Shown piece after piece: positions 35,045 through 45,250 of a stretch of DNA of 64,000 nt (its first letter is position 1; each line of letters begins with the position of its first letter). Source of the stretch: Branchipolynoe longqiensis (lineage: Eukaryota > Annelida > Polychaeta > Phyllodocida > Polynoidae); assembly GCA_030323885.1 (NCBI GenBank), contig CM059199.1, positions 35,038,590 to 35,102,589 on the forward strand, given 5' to 3'. The notes under the pieces were generated by a model. It ran no database searches, was not told the origin of the DNA, and saw only the letters and a program-made list of their open reading frames with translations. The position numbers were made by a program, and so were the translations under genes.

Positions 35045-36303
35045 TAAGCCCAAGTCACACCTACCCGGACGAGCCCCGGATTTTAACCCGGACCACCCCC
35101 GGACCACTCCGCCGCACCACCCCCGGACCACTCCGCCGCACCACCCCCGGACCGCCCCGGATAAAATCGCTATTTTTGGTCGTTTTTGCCTCGCTCTCAC
35201 ACCTACCCGGACGAGCCACAGTCCACAGCCACGGATTAGTCCCGGATCAGCCCCGGATCAGCCCCCAGACAACCCCCGGACTACTGCCGGATAGCCCGGA
35301 GTATAAAATGATCCGGACTGCCCCAGACGAGACACGGACGACCCCCGGACAAGACACGGACTACCTGGATGAGTCACCGATCACACACGGATGATGCCGG
35401 TTAATCCCGGATTGCAATATTCCCCGGATCGTCCCGGATGTGGGTGGGGGTAGCGGTGGTGGTTGAAATTCTATAGGAGTAGCAACACCCAACCTCCCTT
35501 ATCTCCCCCCGTCGCCCCACTTACATCAGGGAGGGGAGGGGGTCGCGAGGTGTGGTGTGAGAGCCCCGACTGAGGTGGATGAGGAGGGGGAGAGGGAGGA
35601 AGGGGGAGGAATAGGGAGTGAGAAGGGAGAGGGAGGTGTGGTGTGAGAGGGCCGCGTGAGTTGGGTGAGGGAGGGGGAGAGGGAGTGTGAGAGAAGAAAG
35701 GGGAGGGGGAGGCGGAGAGAAAGGGGGGAAGGGAGAGGGTGGAGGAGGAAGGGGAGAGGGGAGAGGGGAGGGGGGTGTGGTGTGAGAACGCTGGGTAAGG
35801 TGAATGAGGAGGGACATAGGGAGAGGGAAGGGTGGGGATGGGAGGGGGAAGGTGAGGGGAAGGGAGGGAAGGGAGGGGAAGGGCGGTGAGGCTGGGAGGG
35901 TGGGACGGAGGGGGGGAGGGGAGTGAGGGAAGGGGAGGGTGGGGGAGGGATGGGGAAGGGTGGTGAAGTCGGGAGGAGGGAGGGTCGGAGGGAGCTGAGG
36001 GAGGAGGGAGGGGGGGAGAGCGGGGGAGGGCGGGGGAATGAGGGAGGGTGGGGCAGAGGGAGGTGGGGACCAGGCAGCAGGCGCAACATCAGCCAAATCC
36101 AGATGACAGGCAATCTCCCTTTTTTTATTTTAAACTCACCCTCTCACCTTGTAGGCCTATGTGTTTACATGTGAAACACCAGCCAGCAGTCGGACTGATC
36201 AAACCCACCACAAGATGGCATTGTAAAATTTACATTACCATGGGAGAGATAGGGAGTGAGCCGTCTTAGTGTTATATGGTCTTTGGTGTGACCTTGGCTT
36301 TAT
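35045..36303. mobile_element. Second CCCCGGAC-type TIR element, enlarged interior
   Basis: TAAGCCCAAGTCACACCTAC at the left resembles the first element's end. The likely right end is GGTGTGACCTTGGCTTTA at 36286-36303. Between lie CCCCGGAC words (to about 35440), a purine-rich G/A tract with three ~85-140-bp units (GTGTGGTGTGAGAG at 35551, 35635, 35776), and the repeat shared with 15130 (36148-36285). Poly-proline frames on the minus strand come from the purine tract. Confidence 0.6.
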
Positions 36304-36510
36304 CAGGTTGAAGTAATAAAAGCAGCGATCATATAAACATAAGTTATTTTAGAAGTGTATGCCCCTACGCAGTGTGGTTGTAATTCACTCAATTTCTATG
36401 TTTGCTTTGTCTTTTGTTACATTTGTTGCTTAATTAAAGTGGACCAAATTTGTTTGGCTTATTGTGATAGGCAAATAAAAGAATTTGATTTAAAACGAAC
36501 GAAGAGAAAA

Positions 36511-37310
36511 AGAGGGCAAATTTCAACTGCGAACAATTGATCTTCTCAGTTCCACCGCTCTTTGTCCCAGATAGCACACAGCCGTAATAATTTAAATCGT
36601 ATTAACACGAATAATTCCATTGATACGTCGTAATAAATTACAAAACTTTTAGAAAATAATCTAAGCATATTAACAAACAATCCTGTAAAATAATTCCATA
36701 AAATTCCTCCGATTTATGGTGTATTTTGTAGAAAAACTGCTAAACCAACTCATGCATGTCCACCGCTTGTGAGAACTGGAAATGTTTCAAATCCAATGGC
36801 AAAGATCGAGCGGCGGACCACGACCATCGGCCCGACAGTGGAAAAATGTGGGGAAAAAAGGCAAAGAGCGGCGATCCACCACCGTCGTTCCGACTGTGGC
36901 CCGACGGTGGCAAATATGTGGGGGAAAAAAGCAAAGAGCGGCGGACCACCAGCGTCGGCCCAACAGTGGCCCGACGGTGGCAAAAATGTGGAAAATGAAT
37001 GGCAACCAGCAGTGGGCCACCAGCGTCGGCCCGACGGTGGCAAATGTGTGGGCGAACAACGGCAAAAAACAGCAGACCACCACCGTCAGCCCGACGGTGG
37101 CCCGACGGTGGCAAGTATGTGGCGACAGTGCGACCAATTGCCAACGTCGGCCCGATCCAAGCAATTATCAAATATATGTACCAGACTAGGTACAGACGAT
37201 TATAACTTTTGAAGTCATTAGTTTGACACAGCCGGGATTCGAACCAATGCTTTTCCGCACGAAAAGTGAAGCCTTGATCATTCGAATATCACATCACGTC
37301 CTATATCTAA
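36511..37310 (-). mobile_element. SINE-C copy split by a repeat-rich insertion
   Basis: The left part (GGGCAAATTTCAACTGCGAA to about 36572) is an inverse SINE-C tail. The right part resumes at about 37180-37200 (GTACCAGACTAGGTACAGAC, GAAGTCATTAGTTTGACACA, GGGATTCGAACC). The inserted ~610 bp is AT-rich on its left and holds the minisatellite listed next. Confidence 0.6.
36806..37150. repeat. CCCGACGGTGGCAAA minisatellite, ~60-70-bp units
   Basis: CCCGACAG/CCCGACGG words start at 36831, 36900, 36970, 37030 and 37090. Each unit also has GGAAAAAAGGCAAAGAGCGG-like and GGACCACCA parts. Open frames in all phases are by-products of the repeat. Confidence 0.85.
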
Positions 37311-37514
37311 TATGTGCATTATGAACTATATATGTGTTAGTTTATACGCCTTAGCAATAGCAGTTAAAGAGAGTTAAGACAGGAATCAGACATGACGTAT
37401 TTACAATGTTGTCAGACCCCATGTGTTATAGAGTGGTTCTTCACGTAGGTAGATCCAGACACTATTTAATGTGACCCAAGTTTCACATATTCTGCGCGGT
37501 TCGTTGGGCTATAT

Positions 37515-37797
37515 ATGTGACAGTGCGCACTCATGGCAACTTTATAATGTTGCCCCACTTGGAGACCAGGCCGCCAGCACCATGACCTGATATGTCACTC
37601 AGTTACATTATCCTGATATATTGAGCCAACCAGTCCTTGCCATATCTTAATAATGCCGAGCTCCTGGCTAGGAAGCTAGAAGTATCAATTTATATGTCAT
37701 TGGTTTGACTCGACCAGGGTTCAAACCCATGGGTTCGAATCCCATGAGCTACCAAAATGGCAGGCAGACGCTCAACTCATTCGGTCATCCCGGCCGG
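37515..37797 (-). mobile_element. SINE-A copy lacking its 3' tail
   Basis: Begins at GACAGTGCGCACTCATGGCA and runs to the inverse head (GGTCATCCCGGCCGG). A short duplicated CATGGGTTCGAA-like motif lies beside the B box. Confidence 0.8.
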
Positions 37798-38072
37798 TAC
37801 TTCTCTGATAATACCAACAATATGTCAATGCAGCACCCCTTCACCGCCCCCACCCCAACATCAGTCCTATACACGACCGATGGTATACTGCAGAATGGGC
37901 AGATACCATTACCTATATCAAGGAATATGAAGGCGTCTCACAATGGCATTTGTAAGTGGATAATTGGGTAGACCCAAACAGCTCTCAACATCCCGCCCCA
38001 GGCAGGTGCACAGCCTACATGTGGGTGTGGCTATGAATGGTGGATGGGTAAGATGGCGCACGCGCGAGTGTT

Positions 38073-38104
<32 letters not shown>

Positions 38105-38185
38105 TTTGTGTGTGTACATGCATTCAAGTAGAGTGGGCAGATGCCTCGCGTGGGCAAAAGCCACATTCCACCCAGCCACCCACCC
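37798..38185. other. Upstream region of the neuropeptide gene, with GT/GA microsatellite
   Basis: No repeat partner was noticed except a GTGTGTG...GAGAGAG run at 38068-38106. This is the first stretch in the window with no mobile-element similarity for several hundred bases. Confidence 0.45.
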
Positions 38186-38280
38186 AACCGCGCATGCGCA
38201 TGCGCAAGCAGTGGCCGTGCGCGGCAATAAGCCTTACCGAAAGTGTATAAATGCGCGCGGTGAGACGGCCGTCCAGGTGT
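38186..38280 (+). promoter_or_regulatory. Candidate core promoter: NRF-1-like sites and TATA box
   Basis: CGCGCATGCGCATGCGCAAG at 38191-38210 holds two overlapping GCGCATGCGC-type (NRF-1-like) palindromes. GTGTATAAATGCGCG at 38243 places a TATA box (TATAAAT, 38246) about 50 bp downstream. This predicts a start near 38275, in a GC-rich, repeat-free stretch. The coding ATG lies ~530 bp further on. Confidence 0.55.
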
Positions 38281-38801
38281 AAACCCGCTTGCCTATCAAC
38301 TGCTACCAACACACTGCAATCGCCAACCGCCACCGCAACAGCCGTCACCGCCACCTCAAAGGAAACACCGCTAAGGCGGCCATACGCAGCCCAGAGCCCG
38401 CCCTCAGAAGAGTCCAGCGAACAGCTCCAGAAGAAAGCACCAAACGAAGCCTGCCGAGACGAGCCAGGCTACAATCGGACACTTGACAGCAAACAATCAA
38501 GAAGAGACTTGGCACTCCCAACTTCCGACAGGAAACAAACACGGTGAACATTCCATACGTTGTTGTATCATAGTTCGAAGGTAAACTACGCGTTTTTAGT
38601 GCATGTCGCATGACATTGATCAATTCCATTGCTGATTGTCGTCTGCTAATGGGAATAGGAGACAGTGACTTTATTTGTTGTATATACACATTGCGCAAAG
38701 GTTACTTCCAAGAGTTGTAACCATCACATCGCCCACTTAGAACGCAATACAAACTAATTTGATATAAATCAATACCGTCTGCTCCTCGAACAACGCAAGA
38801 A
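38276..38801 (+). other. Probable 5' untranslated region of the neuropeptide gene
   Basis: The interval is GC-rich to about 38545 and then AT-richer, which could be a 5' UTR exon followed by a short intron (CACGGTGAAC at 38540 is a weak donor). A 98-codon frame (38251-38547) covers it but is biased like untranslated sequence and starts before the predicted transcript. Exon structure is not resolved. Confidence 0.4.
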
Positions 38802-39324
38802 ATGGCGTCTCCCGCCACAAGACACAGTTTTCCCGCGCTTTCTTCGCCCGGCCGTCTCCGCTGGTGCCTGTCGTGCCTCTGGCTGCTGAGCGTGCTGGTT
38901 TCCAGTGCGCATGGCTTGTTCTACACCAACTCAAAGAACAATAACCTGCCACGCATCGGGCGGCGCTCAGGGAGTGCCGGAAGTCTCCTCGGGCCGGCGC
39001 TGGATGCCGGCGGGTGGCGCCAACGGTCGGTGGGTCTACCGGCAACAAGCGAAGAAATTGGAGAAATGTCGTTTGCTCCTAAAGACGGGAAGAGCGCTGA
39101 CTTGAAACCTGCTTTATACAGACTCTTCTCTCGGCTGGTGAAGCCGGAAAGGGTGGTCAACCGGATGGAAGAGACGGAAGTGGAAGAGACCGTGAAGCCA
39201 GCTGCGGTTCGCAGGGCAAGCTGGGAACCGGAAGTGGCGTTACCTGACGACCCGCTGTCGAGCTTGCTGGGCTACATCCGGCGCGCTGCCGCTGCAGAAA
39301 ACCTGAGAAGCAGGGGGCGGATAG
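38802..39324 (+). CDS. Neuropeptide precursor, ETH-like PRI-amide (first coding exon)
   Basis: The product would be a secreted prepropeptide. Residues 1-38 form a signal peptide with a hydrophobic core (CLSCLWLLSVLVSS) and a likely cut after A-H-G. The next residues, LFYTNSKNNNLPRIGRR, have the layout of an amidated peptide: a PRI end, G as amide donor, RR as the cleavage site. The F-x-x-S/T-K-N pattern and PRI-amide end, placed directly after the signal peptide, match arthropod ETH peptides. Pyrokinins (FxPRL) and neuromedin U fit less well. The rest has no second GKR/GRR copy and includes a helical LGYIRRAAAAENL segment, as in single-copy precursors. ATG context is good (AGAAATGG). The frame continues to a stop at 39392, but the sequence turns T-rich after ATAG/GTAGGT, so I end the exon at the donor. 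Neuropeptide nature is likely; the ETH assignment is an inference from one motif. Confidence 0.65.
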
Positions 39325-40355
39325 GTAGGTGTCCCTATTGTATATTTGTGGGTTTTCGGTGGGTTTTTTTTTCAAATTTGATTAGAATTTGATTTTCCCA
39401 TTCAATATGTCAAGGTGTTCGTTCCTGCCTTTATGGGTTTTTATTTGTCAATTAACAATACAAATTTGAAAATATACAATTTTCCTTTCATTTAATACTA
39501 TTAAATGAAAGTAAAATTCAATAGACAGGTTATTACTTGATGGGGTACTTTCCTCGAGGGTACGGAGCTATAGACCATTTTTGCAGAGCATACGCAGCCA
39601 ACACACAACCAGAACATTAGCTCTTGCGATTGATATCCATCAGAGGGCAGGTTGGCAGTTGAAATTCTAAATAAGGTCTTTACCACAGAAGATGCTGCAC
39701 AGTGTTACCCACAACGTTAGTTATTTGCCACTGCTATTAGAGGTCGGGTTGGTGGTGCAAATCGTCTATACTAGGCAAATGTTCTTATCCTCTAGTTGGT
39801 TTTGAATAGCTTAATAGTTAAATTGTGCAAAGACATATGCTGCATTAGTTACGCCACTTATGTGTTGCAGTGTGTAGTGCTGCAGTGTGATCCACCACCA
39901 CCCCAGCATGACCAGAGACATGATTAGTGGTTGGGTAGACGCTAACTTTGGTATATATAAATAAAGTAATATATTTAAGGGAGGCAGTTATTAGTTGTTT
40001 TCTACATAGTCTACCTGGTTTGTTTCTGGGGGTGAAGGCTAATTATTTATTACTCTTCCAGAGCGGCGACTTTTCGAGGACCATCCCACAATTTAATTGA
40101 GGAAATACGGTATCTATTAAAATGTAGAAAAGAAGATCCAAAAAAGTATTGTTGCAACAATCCAAATAACACAGCGCTTGAATTTACTACTGTTTAGCTA
40201 TATTTTTTTCTCTCTCTCACTCTCTTCAAAGATCTTGATTCAACATTAAGGTGTTTTGTTTTCAACGTAATGAGGCATTTGAGGAACCTTTTTGAAAGGG
40301 GGATATGAGATTGGTGGATTAAAGCAGCGGTGTGCGGTTAATAATTTAGGGAGGA
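39325..40355 (+). other. Probable intron, no further exon recognised
   Basis: Starts with the donor GTAGGT. AT-rich and largely repeat-free. No short frame with conserved flanking splice sites could be supported here or further downstream. Confidence 0.45.
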
Positions 40356-40688
40356 TGTTTTTTTGTTGTTTTACGTCCTAGCAATATCTAAGGTCATATG
40401 CGGACAGGTACTGACTTGTGACAGTGCGCACTCATGGTGACTTTATAGACCAGGCCACCAGCCCCATGACTTTGATATCCCACTCAGTCACATTATCCTG
40501 ACACTGAGCCAACCAGTCCTTGCCCTATCCTAATAATGCCGAGCGACTGGCTAAGAAGCGACAAGTATCAATTTCAAAGTCTTTGGTTTGACTCAACCAG
40601 GGTTCGAACCCATGAAAGCATGGGTTCCGATCACCCGATCTCCCAAAACAGGAGACAGACACTCAACTCATTTGGCCATCCCGTCTTT
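40356..40688 (-). mobile_element. SINE-A copy
   Basis: Inverse tail (TTGTTGTTTTACGTCCTAGC) and body, missing the GTGCTGCCCCACTGG segment; head GGCCATCCCGTC. A duplicated GGTTCGAACCCATG / GCATGGGTTCCGA motif lies at the B box. Within the likely intron of the neuropeptide gene. Confidence 0.85.
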
Positions 40689-41074
40689 CCATTAGGGCGA
40701 ATCTGTCTGTGAGGAAGAATGAGGTGTCGGTGTGTTAAGACTAAGGTGTGTTAAGACAAAATCCGAGATTCCATGTAGTAGGATATGTGACGTGCATCAT
40801 AGATTTTTTGTTTGTGTGGTTTTATTGTCACGCGGTAAAAAAAAAAGGGTGATAAAAATCATTATCACTAGTTGGCGTCAATCTTCATAATTATGACCTC
40901 AGATGATGTTGGAATGTAAAACCCCATGTATTCACTCACCGTCACCCTGCTCATTGTGACGTTTCATTCTGACCATTTTACTCTGGAAAATTCCATTTGT
41001 GACGTCATATCACGTGCCTCATTCTCACTGCGCCAATGGCTGCTTGACGCGATTCGATTTTTTATTTGTTTGTA
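40689..41074. other. Unassigned sequence
   Basis: No repeat partner. Two GTGTTAAGAC motifs near 40730-40755 are a small local duplication. Confidence 0.35.
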
Positions 41075-41957
41075 TATTAGTTGATGAAGCAGGGAAATTT
41101 CAGTCGCGGGCAATTAATGAGTAATACTAAAGGCCCGGTCACATACACGTTAGTGGACGTAGTTGAGTGTAGTGGAGGCTAATGTAGTTGAAAGTAGTTG
41201 AACATAGTTGAACGTAGTTTAACGAAGTTGAACGTACCGGCATCCTACTTCTCCAGTACGTTCAACTCCCTTCAACTACCTTCAACTACATTCAACTATG
41301 TTAGTGGACGTAGTTGAGTGTAGTGGAGGCTAATGTAGTTGAAAGTAGTTGAACATAGTTGAACGTAGTTGAACGAAGTTGAACATACCGGCATCCTACT
41401 TCTCCAGTACGTTCAACTCCCTTCAACTACCTTCAACTACCTTCAACTATGTTAGTGGACGTAGTTGAGTGTAGTGGAGGCTAATGTAGTTGAAAGTAGT
41501 TGAACATAGTTGAACGTAGTTGAATGAAGTTGAACGTACTGGCATCCTACTTCTCCAGTACGTTCAACTCCCTTCAACTACCTTCAACTATGTTCAACTA
41601 TGTTAGTGGACGTAGTTGAGTGTAGTGGAGGCTAATGTAGTTGAAAGTAGTTGAACATTGTTGAACGTAGTTGAACGAAGTTGAACGTACCGGCATCCTA
41701 CTTCTCCAGTACGTTCAACTCCCTTCAACTACCTTCAACTACCTTCACCTATGTTAGCCTCCACTACGTTCAACTACGTCCACTAACGTGTATGTGACCG
41801 GGCCTTCATGCAGAGCGCCAGGCTAGGTAGCGAGAAGACTAGTATCAATTTGTAAGTTGTTGTTTTGATTGACTCGGCCAGGGTTCGAACCCAGGGTTCG
41901 AATTTCACGACCTACCAGAACGGGAGGCGGACGCTCAACTCACTCGGCCATTTCTGG
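41075..41957 (-). mobile_element. SINE-C copy split by a TIR element
   Basis: Tail side (TATATTAGTTGATGAAGCAG, CAATTAATGAGTAATACT) lies left of 41130. Body and head (CATGCAGAGCGCCAGGCTAG, GGTTCGAACCC, GGCCATTTCTGG) lie right of 41806. The two halves join in the SINE-C order. Confidence 0.8.
41130..41806. mobile_element. TIR element made of four 151-bp units, each an inverted repeat
   Basis: AAGGCCCGGTCACATACACG and its mirror CGTGTATGTGACCGGGCCTT are perfect 20-bp ends. TTAGTGGACGTAGTTGAGTG starts at 41150, 41301, 41452 and 41603, exactly 151 bp apart. Each unit carries GTTGAAAGTAGTTGAAC-like words, a CGGCATCCTACTTCTCCAGT centre and the mirror GTTCAACTCCCTTCAACTAC. No coding frame. Confidence 0.9.
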
Positions 41958-42277
41958 TACATTTTACATTGTACATAGTACATTTTACATGCACAATTAT
42001 TCTATCATGTTCGACGGGTATTCCGTGTTCTGCTGGTCCATCAGGAAGGACTGAAGACGTGACCCCAGCAGGCCAGGTCGCAGTTACAGCCTACACAGTG
42101 CAAGGTGTCGGCGGGAGGTGGTGAATGCACAATCACCATGATCCAGGAACTTGGATTTCATCTCATGTAAAATGTTTGCTTGGCAGTTACACCGCAATCT
42201 ACAATAGATATAAATGATGGCAATAGCCCTACCAAGTCTGGTTATTAGGAGACGTATGGTTGTACTACAACTACCTG
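41958..42277. other. Unassigned sequence
   Basis: Short TACATTTTACAT repeats at 41957-41990; nothing else recognised. Confidence 0.35.
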
Positions 42278-42598
42278 TGGTGTTCTCTGTGGCGGAGTGG
42301 TTAGAGTGTCTGACTTTTTTCTAGGTCGGACTCCTAATCTGAAGGTCAGTGGTTCGATTCCCTGTGCCCCCACTTCTGCCTATTTGGATTTCCACCACTG
42401 TGTATAACTTACAGCGTCATCAAAGGCCGGTTGCTCTCATACCATGTCTATATGGTGTGGGAGGTTAAAAATCCCTTGGGTCGGTAAAAGTGTAGGCTCG
42501 GGCTTTCTATCGACAAACTGTCTAATGGTGAAAACAAGCCTATTCAGGCTTATCCATGATAGGCAGTATAAATCTTCAACAACAACAACAACAACCTA
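42278..42598 (+). mobile_element. SINE-B copy, full length
   Basis: GTGGTGTTCTCTGTGGCGGA head, B box GGTTCGATTCC, and a tail ending AATCTTCAACAACAACAACA. The best preserved copy in the window, followed directly by a SINE-A head. Confidence 0.9.
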
Positions 42599-42610
42599 CA
42601 ACTTAACTCT

Positions 42611-44599
42611 GGGTCAGTGGCCGAATCGGTAGAGCGCTGGCCTCGCGTGCGGAAGGTTGGGAGTTCGGTTCCCGGTCGAGTCAAACCATTGACTTATAAA
42701 ATTGACACATGTTGCTATGTAGCCTTATGGCCGGCATTAATAGTGTGATGGGGCCCCTTTGTTGGCCGCCCGGAACTTGACCCTCATGCTTTAGTCCCCC
42801 CAAGCAAGCAGGAGAATGAGTATGCTTACTTCACACATCTTTATTCTCTGCTTGTGGTGTCCACGATCAAGTGACCCGCCTGTGCCGTGCTGGGTCCCAC
42901 GTAAACTAACTCGGGGGGAGGTTATGCTAGCCGCATGCAGTAGATAGCAACCCTGTTGCGGCGCTGCCCGGCGGTTACCATACCGCCACCTATCGCTGTA
43001 AACTATGACGGTGATGGAGCAGTCCTTGCTGCCACCATATGGTAGTGGAGCTCATGTCTGGACTACTACACTGCCCCCCCCCCCCCCACCCCAGATTCTC
43101 ACCGGTCGCAGCATACGTACCGATGAAAGTCAGGATCTTATAGAAGTCAACATGAGATCCAACAAAACAGGAGAAGCCTTACAAAACATTGTATCCTTCT
43201 GCACAATGCCTAAATCTATAAGTAAATAACTGCGTTAGTCGATGACGAAAGATGTTTCAGTTTTTACTAGAAATAGGTGAAGGAAAGGAACATTAAGTGC
43301 TCTGTCCCTCTTGTGGGAACCTGACAAACTCTCTCCCAGCCACTAATTATTGTTGGTTATAAGTGTCTTTTTCTGGGAGAGAGGAGACTTGTTCACACCA
43401 CACAGATGATCGCCCTCAGAAAAGGCCAGTTAGGAACTGCTCAGTCTGCCACCCAGTGACTCCCTCGTCAGGAGACCAGTTGTGCGGCGTCCCTTACTTC
43501 TGCGCAGAGTGGCTTTCCTCTGGAGCTCCCTCAGTATGCTCTCCTGGTGTCCACGTAGTCTGCAATCTGCAGACGGCTGTTTGTCATGGACATTCCATGC
43601 GTTGTCACCCGGGTGTGGCCATATTCCACAGCAACTGCTCTGGTGATAGATGCATGGAAAGATAGAAGGGCGGTGTTACTTATAAAATTTGAGAAAGTCT
43701 CCGCGGAGCCATCGCTGAATGCAACACATCTAGGAGAAGATCGGGTTGCCAGTACAACCATACTCCACCTGGGTAAATTCCACTCAGGGCAACCAACACT
43801 GTCATAAAACAGAATTTGATTGAACACAATACCTTTTATCATCTGCCAGACGAAATTTTAATAATTTAATATTTGTAATAAATGTTTATTTAAATAAATG
43901 CATCACCTATGGTCAGAGTCAGGGAGGCACTAGATAATGATAATAATATTGTATATGTATGATGCCAACCCTCCAACTCACACCCTGTCAGCACTTCCTT
44001 CCACAAGTTTTGATTTTCCTGTTTCCTAAAAAGGTGGAAGAAAGTACCAATGGGGGTAAAATTGAGGAATATTCATAATAATATAAAGAAATGATTATTC
44101 CAACTCCTGCATGTAACAGCAGATAATAAGTAACTAAACCCTCCAATCGGGAGAGAATAAGTTCATCACCACAACTTAGTAAATAACGAACCTACTGCTG
44201 AAATATAAAGAAGTATTAAGATGGAGGAAATACAACTTTAGCAGTACGAAACATTAATACAGTGCATGGTTATCAATGTAAGTGCAACAATATTATAATT
44301 GTGCGATATATATTTATCAATATATGCGGTACTCTACCACCACCTATCGCTGTAAACTGTGATGGTGACGAAGCAGTCCTTGCTGCCACCGTATGGTAGT
44401 GGCGCTCATGTCTGGACTACTACACTAGGATAGGGTAAGGACTTGTTGGCTCAATGTCATGATAATGTGACGGAGTGGGATATCAGGTCATGGTGCTGGA
44501 AGGCGGATTTCCCAGTGAGGCAGCACTATAAAAGTTGCCCTGAGTGCACACTGGCACAAGTCGGTCCCTGTCCTGATATGACCTTAGATGTTGCCAACC
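42611..44599 (+). mobile_element. SINE-A copy split by a ~1.7-kb insertion
   Basis: Head and first body part at 42611-42732 (CAGTGGCCGAATCGGTAGAG to GGCATTAATAG). The body continues at 44423 (AGGATAGGGTAAGGACTTGT) and ends with CCAACCAACC at 44599. Confidence 0.75.
42731..44422. mobile_element. Unclassified ~1.7-kb insertion with TAGTGTRRT ends
   Basis: The left edge reads TAGTGTGATGGGGCC; the right edge's reverse complement reads TAGTGTAGTAGTCCAGAC. Near-identical direct repeats (CCACCTATCGCTGTAAACT, TGGACTACTACACT) lie at 42985-43068 and 44338-44422, with a poly-C tract at 43071-43087. A frame at 43363-43665 (+) has several C and H residues, but no family could be assigned. AT-rich sequence fills 43850-44330. 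Confidence 0.5.
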
Positions 44600-44879
44600 A
44601 ACCAAACTACAACTTGTAGGTACAAAGTTAGTTTCTATGCTGAATAATAGGACGAGGTGGAGAGGATGCGGCAGGGGGGGGGGGGGGTGGGGGGGGAGGG
44701 ATTCTCACCTTCTGCCATGTAAGCTGAAGCTGCGACCCGGTCTGCTGGGTCTCAGCTTCAGTCCTTATTGAGGGACCAGCGGAACTCGGAATACCCGTTT
44801 TAGTATTACTATCATGGGGTATTGACATAAAAGAACATCGGACACCAATATTGTCCTAACTTCTGACTCACCTGTGTCT

Positions 44880-45250
44880 CCATACATATATACTAGTCAT
44901 AATATATATTCATAATAGGCCTATATACATTCATATTACATACATTCATAATACAGTAAAACCTCTCTAACCGACCACCTCCACAGATCGACCACTCCCC
45001 TATATCGATCGCTTTATTTGCGTCCCAACAATACCATTGTAACCATAGTCTAACTCCCTAATCCGACCACCTCCCTAAACGGACCAATTAATGTTGGTAC
45101 CAAGGTCGGTTGATTTAGAGAGGTTTTACTGTATATACATTCATAATATATACATTCATATTATATACATTCATAATATATGCATTCATAATATATACAT
45201 TCATGTATATACATTACATGTACATTCATAATATATACATTACATGTAAA
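44880..45250. repeat. ATATACATTCATAAT minisatellite, interrupted by a MITE
   Basis: 15-bp units (ATATACATTCATAAT and near variants) lie on both sides of the element at 44952-45133. The same unit recurs at 45780-45905 and 46978-47160. Confidence 0.8.
44952..45133. mobile_element. CAGTAAAACCTC MITE (second copy)
   Basis: TACAGTAAAACCTCTCTAAC and AGAGAGGTTTTACTGTA ends with TA at both sides. About 85 percent like the copy at 10062 by eye. Inserted in the 15-bp minisatellite. Confidence 0.9.

Noticed and set aside
35521..36113. Two overlapping ~190-codon proline/serine-rich minus frames.
   Set aside because: Purine-rich tract artefact; composition is monotone and two phases are open at once.
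36740..37212. Open frames in five phases around 36.8-37.2 kb.
   Set aside because: Products of the CCCGACGGTGG minisatellite; not one phase is favoured.
38251..38547. 98-codon frame upstream of the peptide gene as a protein.
   Set aside because: It begins before the predicted transcription start, has no domain, and is best explained as 5' UTR.
41130..41806. Regular 151-bp spacing that might suggest a CRISPR array.
   Set aside because: Units repeat over their full length with no unique spacers, TIR ends are present, and the context is animal DNA.
43363..43842. C/H-rich + frame and overlapping frames considered as a piggyBac-type transposase end.
   Set aside because: Order of the possible motifs does not fit that family and no catalytic D residues can be placed.
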